64,000 nt of DNA from Agrobacterium rosae (GTDB lineage: Bacteria > Pseudomonadota > Alphaproteobacteria > Rhizobiales > Rhizobiaceae). The stretch covers positions 480,711-544,710 of the forward strand of contig NZ_NXEJ01000004.1 in the NCBI RefSeq assembly GCF_002915175.1. The letters run 5' to 3'. Below the pieces are notes generated by a model. It ran no database searches. It was not told the origin of the DNA and was given only the letters and a program-made list of their open reading frames with translations. Shown here one piece after another: positions 36,433-46,692 of this stretch. Numbering within the stretch: position 1 is the first letter of the stretch; every line of letters starts with the position of its first letter. A program made the translations under genes and the position numbers.

Positions 36433-37233
36433 CTAAACCAGTGTCTGCAACAATTGCGCGCCATTCGGCGCATTGACCTTGCCGCCGGTAATGAAGAAGG
36501 CAAACACGTCGCGCGCCTTTTTTTCGACCTTTCGGTCCGGCGCAATCAGTGGAAGATCATCAGGGACAGAACCTGCGGCATAGGTCTTGAGACGCTCACC
36601 CCAAGCCTTCACGTCCTTTTCTGGATAACAGGTCTGGATATCATCCTCGCCCTTTTGCAGGCGGGAATAGACGAAATCCCCGGTCACATCCGGCAACATG
36701 GGGTAATCGTGATGATCGGCGCAGACCACGGCGACCCTGTGTTTCGCCAGCAAGTCGATGAACTCGGGCACCTGAAAACTTGGATTGCGGACTTCAACGA
36801 CGTGCTGAAGCGTCAACCCATCCTGCTTTTCGGGCAAAAGCTCAAGGAAAGCCGAAAAATCGTCCGGTTCGAACGTTTTCGTCGGCGCGAACTGCCAGAG
36901 GATGGGACCGAGATGATCTCCAAGCTCCGTCAACCCTTGGGTCAGAAACTTGGCCATCGATTCACCGGCCTCGGCCAGCACTTTTCGATTGGTCACATAT
37001 CGGCTGGCCTTCAAAGAAAAAATGAAACCATCCGGCACCTCTGACGCCCATTTGGCAAAGGTTTCCGGCTTCTGGCTCCCGTAATAGGTGCCGTTGACCT
37101 CAATGGCTTTCAGATGGTGGCTGGCATGTTCCAGCTGACGCCTTTTCACCAGCTTGTCAGGATAGAACGTGCCTTCCCATGGCTCGAAGGTCCAACCGCC
37201 GATACCCGCTCTGATCGTGCCTGTCTTGCTCAT
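36433..37233 (-). CDS. DUF72 domain-containing protein
   Basis: The 266-residue TIM-barrel-like protein starts with the typical RAGIGGWTFEPWEGTFYPD and contains HLKAIEVNGTYYGSQKPET, LGPILWQFAPTKTF and a late YVYSRLQKG-like FVYSRLQKG. DUF72 proteins are widespread and structurally related to TIM-barrel nucleases or isomerases, but no function is settled. GGAGG precedes the ATG at 37233 by 5 nt. It lies 42 nt downstream of uvrA on the same strand, so it may be co-transcribed with that SOS-controlled gene. Confidence 0.88.
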   Translation of the reverse strand: MSKTGTIRAGIGGWTFEPWEGTFYPDKLVKRRQLEHASHHLKAIEVNGTYYGSQKPETFAKWASEVPDGFIFSLKASRYVTNRKVLAEAGESMAKFLTQGLTELGDHLGPILWQFAPTKTFEPDDFSAFLELLPEKQDGLTLQHVVEVRNPSFQVPEFIDLLAKHRVAVVCADHHDYPMLPDVTGDFVYSRLQKGEDDIQTCYPEKDVKAWGERLKTYAAGSVPDDLPLIAPDRKVEKKARDVFAFFITGGKVNAPNGAQLLQTLV

Positions 37234-37275
37234 CTTTTCCTCCATCCACCCATCGATTGCACGCCAGAATGTCGA

Positions 37276-40197
37276 TTACTCTGCCGCCTGAACCTTCTTG
37301 TCGGAACGCCGCTCCAGAAGTTCCTTGAGGAATTGGCCGGTATAGGAGCGCTTTTCCTTGACGATCTGCTCCGGCGTTCCGGTCGCGACGACTTCGCCAC
37401 CCCCGGTACCACCTTCGGGACCGATGTCGATCACCCAATCCGCCGTCTTGATGACTTCCAGATTGTGCTCGATGACAACGACGGAATTGCCCTGATCGAC
37501 CAATTCGTGCAGCATCTCCAGCAGCTTCTTGACGTCGTGAAAATGCAGGCCGGTCGTTGGCTCATCGAGGATGTAGAGCGTGCGTCCCGTCGAGCGCTTG
37601 GACAGTTCCTTGGCCAGCTTCACACGTTGCGCCTCACCACCCGAGAGGGTGTTGGCCTGCTGGCCGACCTTGATATAGCCGAGGCCGACATCGAACAGCG
37701 ACTGCAATTTGTCACGCACGGCAGGCACCGCCGAGAAGAACTCGACGCCCTCTTCGACGGTCATATCAAGCACGTCGGCAATCGACTTGCTCTTGAACGT
37801 CACATCCAGCGTTTCGCGATTGTAACGCTTGCCGTGGCAGACGTCGCAGGTGACATAGACATCCGGCAGAAAGTGCATCTCGATCTTGATGACACCATCA
37901 CCTTGGCAGGCTTCGCAACGTCCGCCCTTGACGTTGAAGGAAAAGCGACCCGGCGCATAACCGCGCGCCTTCGCCTCGGGCAGGCCTGAGAACCAATCTC
38001 GGATCGGTGTGAACGCACCGGTGTAAGTCGCAGGGTTCGAACGCGGTGTACGACCGATAGGCGACTGGTCGATATCGATGACCTTGTCAATGAACTCGAA
38101 GCCATCGATCCGATCGTGATCCGCCGGAATTTCGCGTGCGCCCATGACGCGACGCGCAGCGGACTTGTAGAGCGTCTCGATTAGGAACGTCGATTTGCCT
38201 CCGCCAGAAACACCGGTAACGGCAGTGAAAACCCCAAGCGGCACGGATGCGGTAACGTTCTTCAAATTGTTGCCGCGCGCACCGACGACCTTGATCTCTT
38301 TGCCTTTTTTCGGCTTGCGACGCTCTGATGGAACTGTAACGCCCAGTTCGCCGGAAAGATATTTACCTGTCAGCGATTTTGGATTGGCCATCACCTGCTG
38401 CGGCGTTCCTTCCGCAATCACCTCTCCGCCATGAATACCGGCGGCTGGGCCGATATCCACCACGTAATCGGCGGTGAGAATGGCGTCCTCGTCATGCTCG
38501 ACAACGATGACGGTGTTGCCGATGTCACGCAGATGTTTCAGCGTATCCAATAGGCGAGCATTGTCGCGCTGGTGCAGACCGATGGATGGCTCGTCCAGCA
38601 CGTAAAGCACGCCTGTCAGGCCCGAGCCGATCTGCGATGCGAGACGAATGCGCTGGCTTTCGCCACCAGACAGTGTCCCGGAATTGCGCGACAGGCTGAG
38701 ATATTCCAGACCCACATCGTTGAGGAAGCGAAGACGTTCCCGGATTTCTTTCAGAATACGGGCAGCGATCTCGTTCTGTTTTGTGTTCAGCGCTTCCGGC
38801 AGCACTTCGAACCAGTCGCGGGCGAGCTTGATCGACATCTCGGTGACCTGACCGATATGCAGCGTGTTGATCTTCACCGCCAGCGCTTCGGGTTTGAGCC
38901 GATAACCGGCGCAGGCCGGGCAGGGTGCAGCCGACATATAACGTTCGATTTCCTCGCGCGCCCATGCGCTGTCTGTTTCCTTCCAGCGTCGCTCGAGGTT
39001 GGGAACGATGCCTTCGAAATTTTTCACCGTCTTGTAGGAGCGCGCGCCATCCTGATATTCGAACTCGATCTTGTCGTCAGTTCCGTGCAGGATCGCCTTC
39101 TTCGCCGCATCTGTCAGATCGTTCCATCGGCTGTATAGCTTAAAGCCAAAGGCCTTGCCCAGCGCTTCCAGCGTCTGATTATAATAAGGGGAAGACGACT
39201 TGGCCCAAGGTGCTACGGCACCGTCTTTCAGAGTCCGCGCGGGCTCCGGCACGACAAGCGCCACATCCACCTTCTGTTGCGAACCAAGGCCATCACATGT
39301 CGGGCAGGCACCGAATGGGTTGTTAAAAGAAAACAGACGCGGCTCGATCTCCGAAATCGTAAAGCCGGAAACAGGGCAGGCGAATTTTTCCGAAAACAGC
39401 ACGCGCTCATGCGTTTCGTTGAGCGACTTGTTGGCTGAACCGCCAGCAGCTGTTTCTTCAGGCGGCAAAGGCTTGTCGGCAAATTCGGCGACTGCCAGAC
39501 CATCGGCGAGCTTCAGGCAGGTCTCAAGACTGTCCGCCAGACGTGCCGCCATGTCGGGACGAACGACAGCGCGGTCCACGACGACATCGATATCGTGCTT
39601 GTATTTCTTGTCGAGGGCAGGGACGTCGGCAATTTCGTAGAACTGGCCGTCTACCTTGACGCGCTGAAAGCCTTTTTTCATTAGCTCGGCCAGCTCTTTT
39701 TTATACTCGCCCTTACGGCCGCGAACCATGGGGGCGAGGATGTAAAGGCGTGTTCCTTCCTCGAATGCCAGCACACGGTCGACCATCTGGCTGACGGTCT
39801 GGCTTTCGATGGGCAGCCCGGTGGCTGGCGAATAGGGAACACCGACGCGTGCAAACAGCAGACGCATATAGTCGTAGATTTCCGTCACGGTACCGACTGT
39901 CGAGCGAGGATTGCGCGACGTCGTCTTCTGCTCGATGGAAATGGCGGGGGACAGACCTTCGATCTGATCCACATCCGGTTTCTGCATCATTTCCAGAAAC
40001 TGCCGTGCGTAAGCGGACAGACTTTCGACATATCGCCGCTGGCCTTCCGCATAGATCGTATCGAAAGCAAGCGAGGATTTGCCGGAGCCAGAAAGCCCGG
40101 TCATGACGATCAGCTTGTTGCGTGGCAGGTCCAGATCGATGCCCTTGAGATTATGCTCGCGGGCACCGCGGATCGAAATCGTCTTTAATTCACTCAT
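37276..40197 (-). CDS. uvrA: Excinuclease ABC subunit UvrA
   Basis: Damage-recognition ATPase of nucleotide excision repair. The 973-aa protein has two ABC ATPase modules: Walker [21 protein letters not shown] and, in the second half, [20 protein letters not shown]; signatures [16 protein letters not shown] and [16 protein letters not shown]; and zinc modules with [11 protein letters not shown] and [20 protein letters not shown] followed by [10 protein letters not shown]. The frame is open beyond the start, but [20 protein letters not shown] is the typical N-terminus. It is divergent from ssb, with an SOS box between them. Confidence 0.97.
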   Translation of the reverse strand: MSELKTISIRGAREHNLKGIDLDLPRNKLIVMTGLSGSGKSSLAFDTIYAEGQRRYVESLSAYARQFLEMMQKPDVDQIEGLSPAISIEQKTTSRNPRSTVGTVTEIYDYMRLLFARVGVPYSPATGLPIESQTVSQMVDRVLAFEEGTRLYILAPMVRGRKGEYKKELAELMKKGFQRVKVDGQFYEIADVPALDKKYKHDIDVVVDRAVVRPDMAARLADSLETCLKLADGLAVAEFADKPLPPEETAAGGSANKSLNETHERVLFSEKFACPVSGFTISEIEPRLFSFNNPFGACPTCDGLGSQQKVDVALVVPEPARTLKDGAVAPWAKSSSPYYNQTLEALGKAFGFKLYSRWNDLTDAAKKAILHGTDDKIEFEYQDGARSYKTVKNFEGIVPNLERRWKETDSAWAREEIERYMSAAPCPACAGYRLKPEALAVKINTLHIGQVTEMSIKLARDWFEVLPEALNTKQNEIAARILKEIRERLRFLNDVGLEYLSLSRNSGTLSGGESQRIRLASQIGSGLTGVLYVLDEPSIGLHQRDNARLLDTLKHLRDIGNTVIVVEHDEDAILTADYVVDIGPAAGIHGGEVIAEGTPQQVMANPKSLTGKYLSGELGVTVPSERRKPKKGKEIKVVGARGNNLKNVTASVPLGVFTAVTGVSGGGKSTFLIETLYKSAARRVMGAREIPADHDRIDGFEFIDKVIDIDQSPIGRTPRSNPATYTGAFTPIRDWFSGLPEAKARGYAPGRFSFNVKGGRCEACQGDGVIKIEMHFLPDVYVTCDVCHGKRYNRETLDVTFKSKSIADVLDMTVEEGVEFFSAVPAVRDKLQSLFDVGLGYIKVGQQANTLSGGEAQRVKLAKELSKRSTGRTLYILDEPTTGLHFHDVKKLLEMLHELVDQGNSVVVIEHNLEVIKTADWVIDIGPEGGTGGGEVVATGTPEQIVKEKRSYTGQFLKELLERRSDKKVQAAE

Positions 40198-40325
40198 GAC
40201 AAGGCTCGGGATACTCTGTGGGAGGGGCAGGCTCTTATGTAATGACGCAGATCGGCGTGTCGAGATCAATTAACCTTTTCACATCCGGTTTTCGTTGGAC
40301 TTGACTCATCAATACAGCCTTAATA

Positions 40326-40340
40326 GAACAAAATAGGAAC
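40326..40340. promoter_or_regulatory. LexA (SOS) box between uvrA and ssb
   Basis: GAAC at 40326-40329, seven bases, then GAAC at 40337-40340: the direct-repeat alphaproteobacterial SOS box, read here on the opposite strand to the lexA one. It lies 129 nt upstream of uvrA and 146 nt upstream of ssb, so it may control one or both. Confidence 0.85.
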
Positions 40341-40486
40341 GAAAGGCAAGGGTATGCGCTTTGAAAGAACATTCCTTGTGGATTGTCGTTCCATCTGGTG
40401 CACATCATGCTGAACGATGGGCTATGGTGCTCAGGATTTTAAAGATAAAATGCTGGCCATGAAGGTCGGTAGACAGGATTGAGAAG

Positions 40487-41017
40487 ATGGCTGGCAGCGT
40501 AAACAAGGTAATTTTGCTCGGGAACGTCGGCGCGGATCCGGAAATCCGCCGCACGCAAGACGGTCGCCCTATCGCAAATCTTCGTATCGCGACCTCTGAG
40601 AGCTGGCGCGACCGCACCTCCGGTGAGCGGAAAGAAAAGACCGAATGGCACTCCGTCGTGGTCTTTAATGAAGGTCTTTGCAAGGTCATCGAACAGTATG
40701 TGAAAAAGGGTGCCAAGCTCTATATCGAAGGCGCACTTCAGACCCGCAAATGGCAGGACCAGACCGGCAATGACCGTTATTCCACTGAAATTGTGCTGCA
40801 GGGCTTCAACTCGACGCTGACCATGCTTGATGGTCGCGGTGAAGGCGGCGGTGGCGGTGCTGGCCGTGGCGGAGATGATTTCGGTGGCGCGTCTGGCGGC
40901 GATTTTGGTGGCGGTGGTGGTTACGATCAGAAGCCGGCTCGATCTGCGCCCGCGCGCGGTGGCCAGTCTGGCGGCGGCAACTTCTCCAACGACATGGACG
41001 ACGACATTCCGTTCTGA
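40487..41017 (+). CDS. ssb: Single-stranded DNA-binding protein
   Basis: The 176-residue product has an N-terminal OB fold (AGSVNKVILLGNVGADPEIR, IEGALQTRKWQDQTGNDRYS), a Gly-rich linker from about residue 117, and the acidic C-terminal tip DMDDDIPF that recruits repair and replication proteins. It covers ssDNA during replication, recombination and repair. The divergence from uvrA with a shared SOS box is the classical arrangement. Confidence 0.96.
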   Translation: MAGSVNKVILLGNVGADPEIRRTQDGRPIANLRIATSESWRDRTSGERKEKTEWHSVVVFNEGLCKVIEQYVKKGAKLYIEGALQTRKWQDQTGNDRYSTEIVLQGFNSTLTMLDGRGEGGGGGAGRGGDDFGGASGGDFGGGGGYDQKPARSAPARGGQSGGGNFSNDMDDDIPF

Positions 41018-41047
41018 TCTATAGAAACACATGGGCAGGGGTAGGGC

Positions 41048-41305
41048 ATGACAGAAACGATCACACCGGCGCGCCAGCCATCAACCTGGCGTATTGTGCT
41101 GGCCGCCATATTGGACTTCTTTACCGCGTTTTGGATATTTGGTTATCTCGTCGCGCTCGTCTTCGGCGGGCGCACGGAAGACGGCTTCAGCCTGCAGGGC
41201 ATGCCAGCGGTTCTGGTCTTTGCATTGATCGTCGCTTATTTTCTCGTTTTCAACCGCTATCTCGGCGGTACGATATGGAAGCGGATTTTGAAGGCGAAAC
41301 GGTAA
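41048..41305 (+). CDS. Small RDD-like membrane protein
   Basis: The 85-residue protein has two hydrophobic segments (about 16-40, IVLAAILDFFTAFWIFGYLV, and about 54-72, AVLVFALIVAYFLVFNRYLG). The motif AAILDFFTAF with an Asp inside the first segment, and TIWKRIL at the end of the second, are typical of RDD family proteins, of which this would be a minimal one. Function unknown. It follows ssb by 30 nt and may share its transcript. Confidence 0.7.
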   Translation: MTETITPARQPSTWRIVLAAILDFFTAFWIFGYLVALVFGGRTEDGFSLQGMPAVLVFALIVAYFLVFNRYLGGTIWKRILKAKR

Positions 41306-41309
41306 AGGC

Positions 41310-42458
41310 CTATTTGTCTGCCTTATCTGCCAACATTGCGATCATCACGTCCGACTGAGAAATGATGCCTGCGAGTTTTGCGTTTTCACTGACGACCGGC
41401 AGGTAATGCAGGCCTTGTTCCGCCAATATGATGATGGCGTCTTCTATGGGCGTTTCCGGCGATACGGTTTTGACCGGAGACGTGATGATGTCTTTGACCG
41501 TATCGTTCGGCGCGCTACGTCCGGAAAATATGAGGCGCATACGCTGGAGAAACCCGATTGCGGGGCGACCGCTTGTCCAGCTTGCTTTGTCGAGAAAATC
41601 CGTCTGGGTAACGATGCCAACCACTTCTGCGTTGTCGTTCGTAACCGGCAACGCCTTGAAATGATGATCACGCATCAGTGCGTGCGCGGCCTTCAATGAA
41701 TCGTCCGGGGCGACAGCGACCACGTCACGGGACATGATGCTGGCGCAATCAAGATAGGTTGCTCGCCGTTTGTAAGAGCGCAATTCAGTGCGGCGTAAAA
41801 TCGTTTCCAGGTCGTCACGGTCGATATCGAGAACCTGGTCGTATTCTTTGAGAACATCGTCAAGATCGGACGATGAGAAGCCGATGCGTTGAATGGGAGC
41901 GGGGTCTTTCGTTGCATGGCTTGAAGGTTGAGACCGGATGGAGTGCGGGTAACGCCTTCCCGAAAGGTTGTTGAAGATCACGGCGACAGCAAGAAGGGCC
42001 ATGGAGTTGCCCGCGACCGGCCATAGGACAAATCCGTAGCCGAGATCGTGGATGGCGGCCCCGCCAAGGACAGCCGTCAACGCAACAGCACCGCTTGGCG
42101 GGTGCAGGCAGCGCAGTGCCATCATCGCCGCAATGGCGACGCTGATCGCAACCGCTGCTGCCACGAATGGATCGGCAATCAGCATTGCAACGGTGACCCC
42201 GACGATGGCGGAAATAATGTTGCCGCACAGAATGGACCATGGCTGCGCAAGCGGGCTTGATGGAACGGCAAACAGCAGAACGGCGGATGCACCCATTGGC
42301 GCAATCAGCGCAGGCAGCACGGCACTGTTACCAACAGCCAGATGACCGATGTAGCCGGTAATGAAGATGCCGAGCAATGCACCGGTCGCCGCGCGGAAGC
42401 GTTCCTTATAACTGACCGGCATCGCTTCCGGCACGATAAGGCGCAGCAGATTTCGCAT
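41310..42458 (-). CDS. HPP family membrane protein with two CBS domains
   Basis: The 382-residue protein has an N-terminal HPP membrane domain with four to five segments and the name-giving motif in MALRCLHPPSGAVALTAVLG, followed by a cytosolic CBS pair (CASIMSRDVVAVAPDDSLKA and IITSPVKTVSPETPIEDAII). HPP proteins have been linked to nitrite transport in plastids and cyanobacteria; CBS pairs commonly sense adenine nucleotides. Substrate here unknown. ATG 42458 is preferred over the in-frame GTG at 42467. It lies 63 nt after the marC stop on the same strand. Confidence 0.85.
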   Translation of the reverse strand: MRNLLRLIVPEAMPVSYKERFRAATGALLGIFITGYIGHLAVGNSAVLPALIAPMGASAVLLFAVPSSPLAQPWSILCGNIISAIVGVTVAMLIADPFVAAAVAISVAIAAMMALRCLHPPSGAVALTAVLGGAAIHDLGYGFVLWPVAGNSMALLAVAVIFNNLSGRRYPHSIRSQPSSHATKDPAPIQRIGFSSSDLDDVLKEYDQVLDIDRDDLETILRRTELRSYKRRATYLDCASIMSRDVVAVAPDDSLKAAHALMRDHHFKALPVTNDNAEVVGIVTQTDFLDKASWTSGRPAIGFLQRMRLIFSGRSAPNDTVKDIITSPVKTVSPETPIEDAIIILAEQGLHYLPVVSENAKLAGIISQSDVMIAMLADKADK

Positions 42459-42521
42459 TTTCACCACTCTCGAATCTCGTCGGGAATTGGCGTTTTAGCA
42501 GAAAATCCGGTCTTGTCTTTG

Positions 42522-43151
42522 TCAGGAAGCCATCGCGGATTTCACGCCGTCCACCACGAACTGAACCGATAGCGCCGCCAGTAGGACGCCCAGCAGGCGT
42601 GTGAGAATTGCGCGACCAGTATTGCCGAGGAAGCGGTCCAGCCGGTCGGCGGCCAACAGTGCCACAAAAACCAGCAGCATGCTGAATGCCAGCAGGAGAA
42701 TGAACAGGACTTTCTCAAAGCTGGTTTGCATGGAGCCGGAAATCAGAACGGTCGCCGAAATAGCACCCGGTCCGGCAATCAGCGGGAGTGCGAGGGGGAA
42801 GACGGCGATGTTCTGGATGTGATCCAGCGTAATCGCAACTTCCGACGTCTTTTCCTTGCGTTCCTGCCGTTTCTCGAAAATCATTTCAAACGATATCCAG
42901 AACAGCAGCAGGCCGCCGGAGATGCGGAAGGCCCCGAGCGAGATGCCGAGCACTTCCAGAATGGACGAACCGAACAGCGCAAACATGGCAAGGATGCCGA
43001 AAGCGATGATCGAGCCGCGAAGCGCGACCTGGCCGCGTTGGGCGCGTGTCATGCCTGCCGTCAGCGCCAGAAAGACCGGTGCCAGACCAGGCGGGTCGAG
43101 CGTGACAAGCATCGTGGTCAGGGCGTTGAGAAGAAGTTCGGTGCTCGCCAT
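42522..43151 (-). CDS. MarC family integral membrane protein
   Basis: The 209-residue membrane protein has six hydrophobic segments and the family motifs LLLNALTTMLVTLDPPGLAP at the N-terminus, RISGGLLLFWISFEMIF in the middle, and ALPLIAGPGAISATVLISG. MarC/UPF0056 proteins have no established substrate and were wrongly tied to multiple antibiotic resistance in E. coli. The ATG at 43151 has GGGGAAAG upstream, so the longer frame is not used. It is divergent from gyrA and probably co-transcribed with the HPP-CBS gene. Confidence 0.88.
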   Translation of the reverse strand: MASTELLLNALTTMLVTLDPPGLAPVFLALTAGMTRAQRGQVALRGSIIAFGILAMFALFGSSILEVLGISLGAFRISGGLLLFWISFEMIFEKRQERKEKTSEVAITLDHIQNIAVFPLALPLIAGPGAISATVLISGSMQTSFEKVLFILLLAFSMLLVFVALLAADRLDRFLGNTGRAILTRLLGVLLAALSVQFVVDGVKSAMAS

Positions 43152-43392
43152 GCTTTCCCCATCATCATTCCCGGAAATCGAGAGCAATCGCTTCGGCCTC
43201 GGGTCGATTTTCATGCTATGGTAGGTAAGTCTGAAGCCGTTTGAAACCGTTTTCACCCCGCTTAGGGATAAAACTGTGCATCGTCTTGCAAATGACGCAA
43301 AAGACTGTTCAAAACCGCGCTGGAAATTGGCGCTTTCGTGCTGTTTCCGCTATAAAAATCCATCCGATTCTTAACATAGAATGTGATCCGAT

Positions 43393-46224
43393 TTGACTGA
43401 CCAGAGCCCCCCAGGCGGCGGAAAGCTTCCGCCAGGCATTGAGCCGATTTCCATCATGGAGGAAATGCAGCGGTCGTATCTCGATTACGCCATGAGCGTT
43501 ATCGTCAGCCGTGCACTTCCCGACGTTCGTGACGGACTGAAGCCCGTTCATCGCCGTATTCTCTACGGCATGTCCGAACTTGGCATCGACTGGAACAAGA
43601 AATACGTGAAATGCGCCCGTGTGACCGGTGACGTGATGGGTAAATACCATCCGCACGGCAACTCGGCGATCTACGATGCGCTGGCGCGTATGGCGCAGGA
43701 TTGGTCCTTGCGACTGCCGCTGATCGACGGACAGGGGAACTTCGGTTCCATCGATGGTGATCCGCCAGCAGCTGAACGTTATACCGAGTGCCGCCTGGAA
43801 AAGGCCGCGCATTCGCTTCTGGATGATCTCGACAAGGAAACCGTCGATTTCCGTGACAACTATGACGGCACATTGTCTGAGCCGGTCGTTATGCCGGCGA
43901 AGTTCCCGAACCTGCTGGTCAACGGCGCGGGCGGCATTGCCGTCGGTATGGCCACCAACATTCCGCCACACAACCTGACCGAAGTCATCAACGGCTCCAT
44001 CGCGCTGATCGATAATCCGGAAATCGAGCTGCCGGAAATGATGGAAATCATTCCGGGCCCGGACTTCCCGACAGGCGCATTCATTCTCGGTCGTTCCGGT
44101 ATTCGTTCGGCTTACGAGACCGGCCGTGGCTCCGTGATCATGCGCGGCCGCGCGACGATCGAGCCGATGCGTGGCGACCGCGAGCAGATCATCATCACCG
44201 AAGTTCCCTTCCAGGTGAACAAGTCGTCGATGATCGAGAAGATGGCCGAACTGGTCAAGGACAAGCGCGTCGAAGGCATTTCCGACCTTCGTGACGAGTC
44301 CGACCGTCAGGGCTACCGCGTGGTGGTCGAGTTGAAGCGCGACGCCAATGCCGAAGTCATTTTGAACCAGCTTTACCGCTACACACCTTTGCAGACGTCT
44401 TTCGGCTGCAACATGGTGGCGCTGAATGGTGGCAAGCCGGAGCAGATGACGCTGCTGGATATGCTGCGTGCTTTCGTTTCCTTCCGCGAAGACGTGGTCA
44501 GCCGCCGTACCAAGTACCTGCTGCGCAAGGCGCGCGATCGCGCGCATGTATTGGTCGGTCTGGCAATTGCGGTTGCCAATATCGATGAAGTCATCCGTGT
44601 TATCCGCCAGGCGCCGGACCCGGCAACTGCGCGCGAACAGTTGATGACGCGCCGCTGGCCGGCCTCCGATGTGGAAAGCCTGATCCTTCTGATCGACGAT
44701 CCGCGCCACCGCATCAATGAAGACAAGACCTACAACCTGTCTGAAGAGCAGGCGCGCGCCATTCTCGAACTGCGTCTTGCTCGACTGACGGCTCTGGGCC
44801 GTGATGAAATCAGCGACGAGCTGAACAAGATCGGCGCAGAAATCAGCGAATATCTCGATATTCTGTCTTCGCGTGTTCGCATCCAGCAGATCGTCAAGGA
44901 TGAGCTGGCTGCTGTCAGGGATGAGTTCGGCACACCGCGCCGCAGTCAGATCGTCGAAGGCGGTCCTGACATGGACGATGAGGATCTCATCTCCCGTGAA
45001 GACATGGTCGTGACGGTCTCGCATCTGGGTTATATCAAGCGCGTACCGCTGACGACCTATCGTGCACAGCGTCGCGGCGGCAAGGGCCGTTCCGGCATGG
45101 CGACCCGCGATGCGGATTTCGTCAACCGTCTGTTCGTTGCCAATACCCATACGCCGGTTCTGTTCTTCTCCTCACGTGGTATCGTCTACAAGGAAAAGGT
45201 ATGGCGCCTGCCCATCGGCACGCCGCAGTCCAAAGGCAAGGCATTGATCAACATGCTGCCATTGGCAGCTGGCGAACGCATCACCACCATCATGCCTTTG
45301 CCGGAAGACGAGACGACGTGGGAAACGCTGGACGTTATGTTCTCGACCACGCGTGGAACGGTACGCCGTAACAAGCTGTCCGATTTCGTTCAGGTCAACC
45401 GCAACGGCAAGATCGCCATGAAGCTGGATGAAGAAGGTGATGAGATTCTTTCCGTCGAGACCTGCACAGGTCCTGACGCTCTTGGCGAAGTGGCAGGCGA
45501 TGACGTGCTGCTGACCACGGCACTCGGCCAGTGCATTCGCTTCCCGGTGGATGATGTGCGCGTATTTGCTGGCCGTAACTCGGTCGGTGTTCGCGGTATC
45601 AATCTTGGCACCGGTGATCGCATCATCTCGATGACCATCGTCAGCCACGTGAATGCAGAGCCATGGGAGCGTGCAGCTTATCTCAAGCGTGCCGCTGCTG
45701 AACGTCGCGCCCTGACGGGTGAGATCGACGCCGAAGAGATCGCACTGGTTGGCGAGGAAGTAACGGAAGAGGGTCACCTGACCGAAGAACGCTACCAGTT
45801 CCTCAAGTCGCAAGAGCAGTTCGTTCTGACTGTTTCCGAAAAGGGCTTCGGCAAGCGCTCCTCGTCCTACGACTTCCGCACGTCTGGCCGTGGTGGCAAG
45901 GGCATCCGCGCTACCGACACGTCCAAGACGGCAGAAATCGGTGAACTGGTTGCGGCCTTCCCGGTCGATGACAAAGACCAGATCATGCTGGTTTCCGATG
46001 GCGGTCAGTTGATCCGGGTTCCCGTCGGCGGCATTCGTTTTGCCAGCCGTGCAACGAAGGGCGTGACCATCTTCTCTACTGCGAAGGATGAAAAGGTCGT
46101 GTCCGTCGAGCGTATCAACGAACCTGAAGGCGATGATGACGTCGAGGCTTTGGGTGATGCTGAAGTCGACGGCATCGAGACAGATGCCGGTCCAGCACCA
46201 GAAGGTGACGGCGAGGGCGTATAA
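43393..46224 (+). CDS. gyrA: DNA gyrase subunit A
   Basis: Breakage-reunion subunit of DNA gyrase. The 943-aa protein has the N-terminal winged-helix/tower domain with [20 protein letters not shown], the quinolone pocket [17 protein letters not shown] (Ser and Asp at the usual quinolone positions are kept), catalytic Tyr in [10 protein letters not shown], and the C-terminal DNA-wrapping domain with the GyrA box QRRGGKG. An acidic tail ends the protein. The start is TTG at 43393: the only in-frame upstream ATG (43381) is followed at once by TGA, and the N-terminus [11 protein letters not shown] resembles rhizobial GyrA. Confidence 0.96.
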   Translation: MTDQSPPGGGKLPPGIEPISIMEEMQRSYLDYAMSVIVSRALPDVRDGLKPVHRRILYGMSELGIDWNKKYVKCARVTGDVMGKYHPHGNSAIYDALARMAQDWSLRLPLIDGQGNFGSIDGDPPAAERYTECRLEKAAHSLLDDLDKETVDFRDNYDGTLSEPVVMPAKFPNLLVNGAGGIAVGMATNIPPHNLTEVINGSIALIDNPEIELPEMMEIIPGPDFPTGAFILGRSGIRSAYETGRGSVIMRGRATIEPMRGDREQIIITEVPFQVNKSSMIEKMAELVKDKRVEGISDLRDESDRQGYRVVVELKRDANAEVILNQLYRYTPLQTSFGCNMVALNGGKPEQMTLLDMLRAFVSFREDVVSRRTKYLLRKARDRAHVLVGLAIAVANIDEVIRVIRQAPDPATAREQLMTRRWPASDVESLILLIDDPRHRINEDKTYNLSEEQARAILELRLARLTALGRDEISDELNKIGAEISEYLDILSSRVRIQQIVKDELAAVRDEFGTPRRSQIVEGGPDMDDEDLISREDMVVTVSHLGYIKRVPLTTYRAQRRGGKGRSGMATRDADFVNRLFVANTHTPVLFFSSRGIVYKEKVWRLPIGTPQSKGKALINMLPLAAGERITTIMPLPEDETTWETLDVMFSTTRGTVRRNKLSDFVQVNRNGKIAMKLDEEGDEILSVETCTGPDALGEVAGDDVLLTTALGQCIRFPVDDVRVFAGRNSVGVRGINLGTGDRIISMTIVSHVNAEPWERAAYLKRAAAERRALTGEIDAEEIALVGEEVTEEGHLTEERYQFLKSQEQFVLTVSEKGFGKRSSSYDFRTSGRGGKGIRATDTSKTAEIGELVAAFPVDDKDQIMLVSDGGQLIRVPVGGIRFASRATKGVTIFSTAKDEKVVSVERINEPEGDDDVEALGDAEVDGIETDAGPAPEGDGEGV

Positions 46225-46286
46225 GTCTGTGGCGGCGGGCCAGTCAACGTCCCGCCGCTTTCCTCAACCGTGATCGTCTGCAAAAC

Positions 46287-46325
46287 AAAAGCCCTGCGAA
46301 ACCGATGTTTCGCAGGGCTTTTTTG
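46287..46325. terminator. Strong bidirectional terminator between gyrA and the leftward gene
   Basis: A perfect 16-bp stem (46287-46302 with 46307-46322, loop CGAT) with A-run on the left and T-run on the right. It ends gyrA rightward and, read leftward, lies 16 nt beyond the stop of the small leftward gene at 46341. Confidence 0.92.
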
Positions 46326-46340
46326 TTGGCGCTGAAGGTT

Positions 46341-46664
46341 TTAACGCAGGCGCAAATGAATGGCACCGCGACCGGATTTCGAAGCGATGTGGAGATGAAT
46401 CTTCGCTTCCGGTTGGTTGCTGCGCCAGGCGCGAGCGCCGTGGGACAGGAGAAGATTGACGAGATCGCGGGTTTTGTGTCGCGATCTGTTCAAGCCGAGA
46501 TCGGCAATTCTCATCGCCGCTTCATGGATCGGATGCAGAACGGACAGACTTTGCTGTCTGCCTTTACCTGCTGCAATGTCCGAATAGTTTTCGTTGATCG
46601 CCATCTGGAAAGCCTCGTTACACAATACAATTCGAGGAGTGGAACCGGTAATATGTATTTTCAT
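46341..46664 (-). CDS. Hypothetical protein, 107 aa
   Basis: Not recognised. The basic 107-residue product has no signal peptide or membrane segment; it begins MKIHITGSTPRIVLCNEAFQ and has a helical-looking middle with several His and Arg, ending in IHLRLR. An AGGGG lies about 8 nt before the ATG. It starts 28 nt after the stop of the D,D-carboxypeptidase/SPOR gene on the same strand and ends just before the strong two-way terminator, which supports a real last gene of that transcript. An overlapping rightward frame begins inside the terminator and is less likely. Confidence 0.5.
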   Translation of the reverse strand: MKIHITGSTPRIVLCNEAFQMAINENYSDIAAGKGRQQSLSVLHPIHEAAMRIADLGLNRSRHKTRDLVNLLLSHGARAWRSNQPEAKIHLHIASKSGRGAIHLRLR

Positions 46665-46692
46665 GCTACCGGCCCCTGAAACCGTCTTCCGC

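Noticed and set aside
43309..45150. Leftward frame of 613 codons opposite gyrA
   Set aside because: No motif or ribosome site; gyrA on the other strand explains the open reading frame.
46305..46679. Rightward frame of 124 codons opposite the 107-aa gene
   Set aside because: It begins inside the gyrA terminator stem and so has no plausible promoter or ribosome site.
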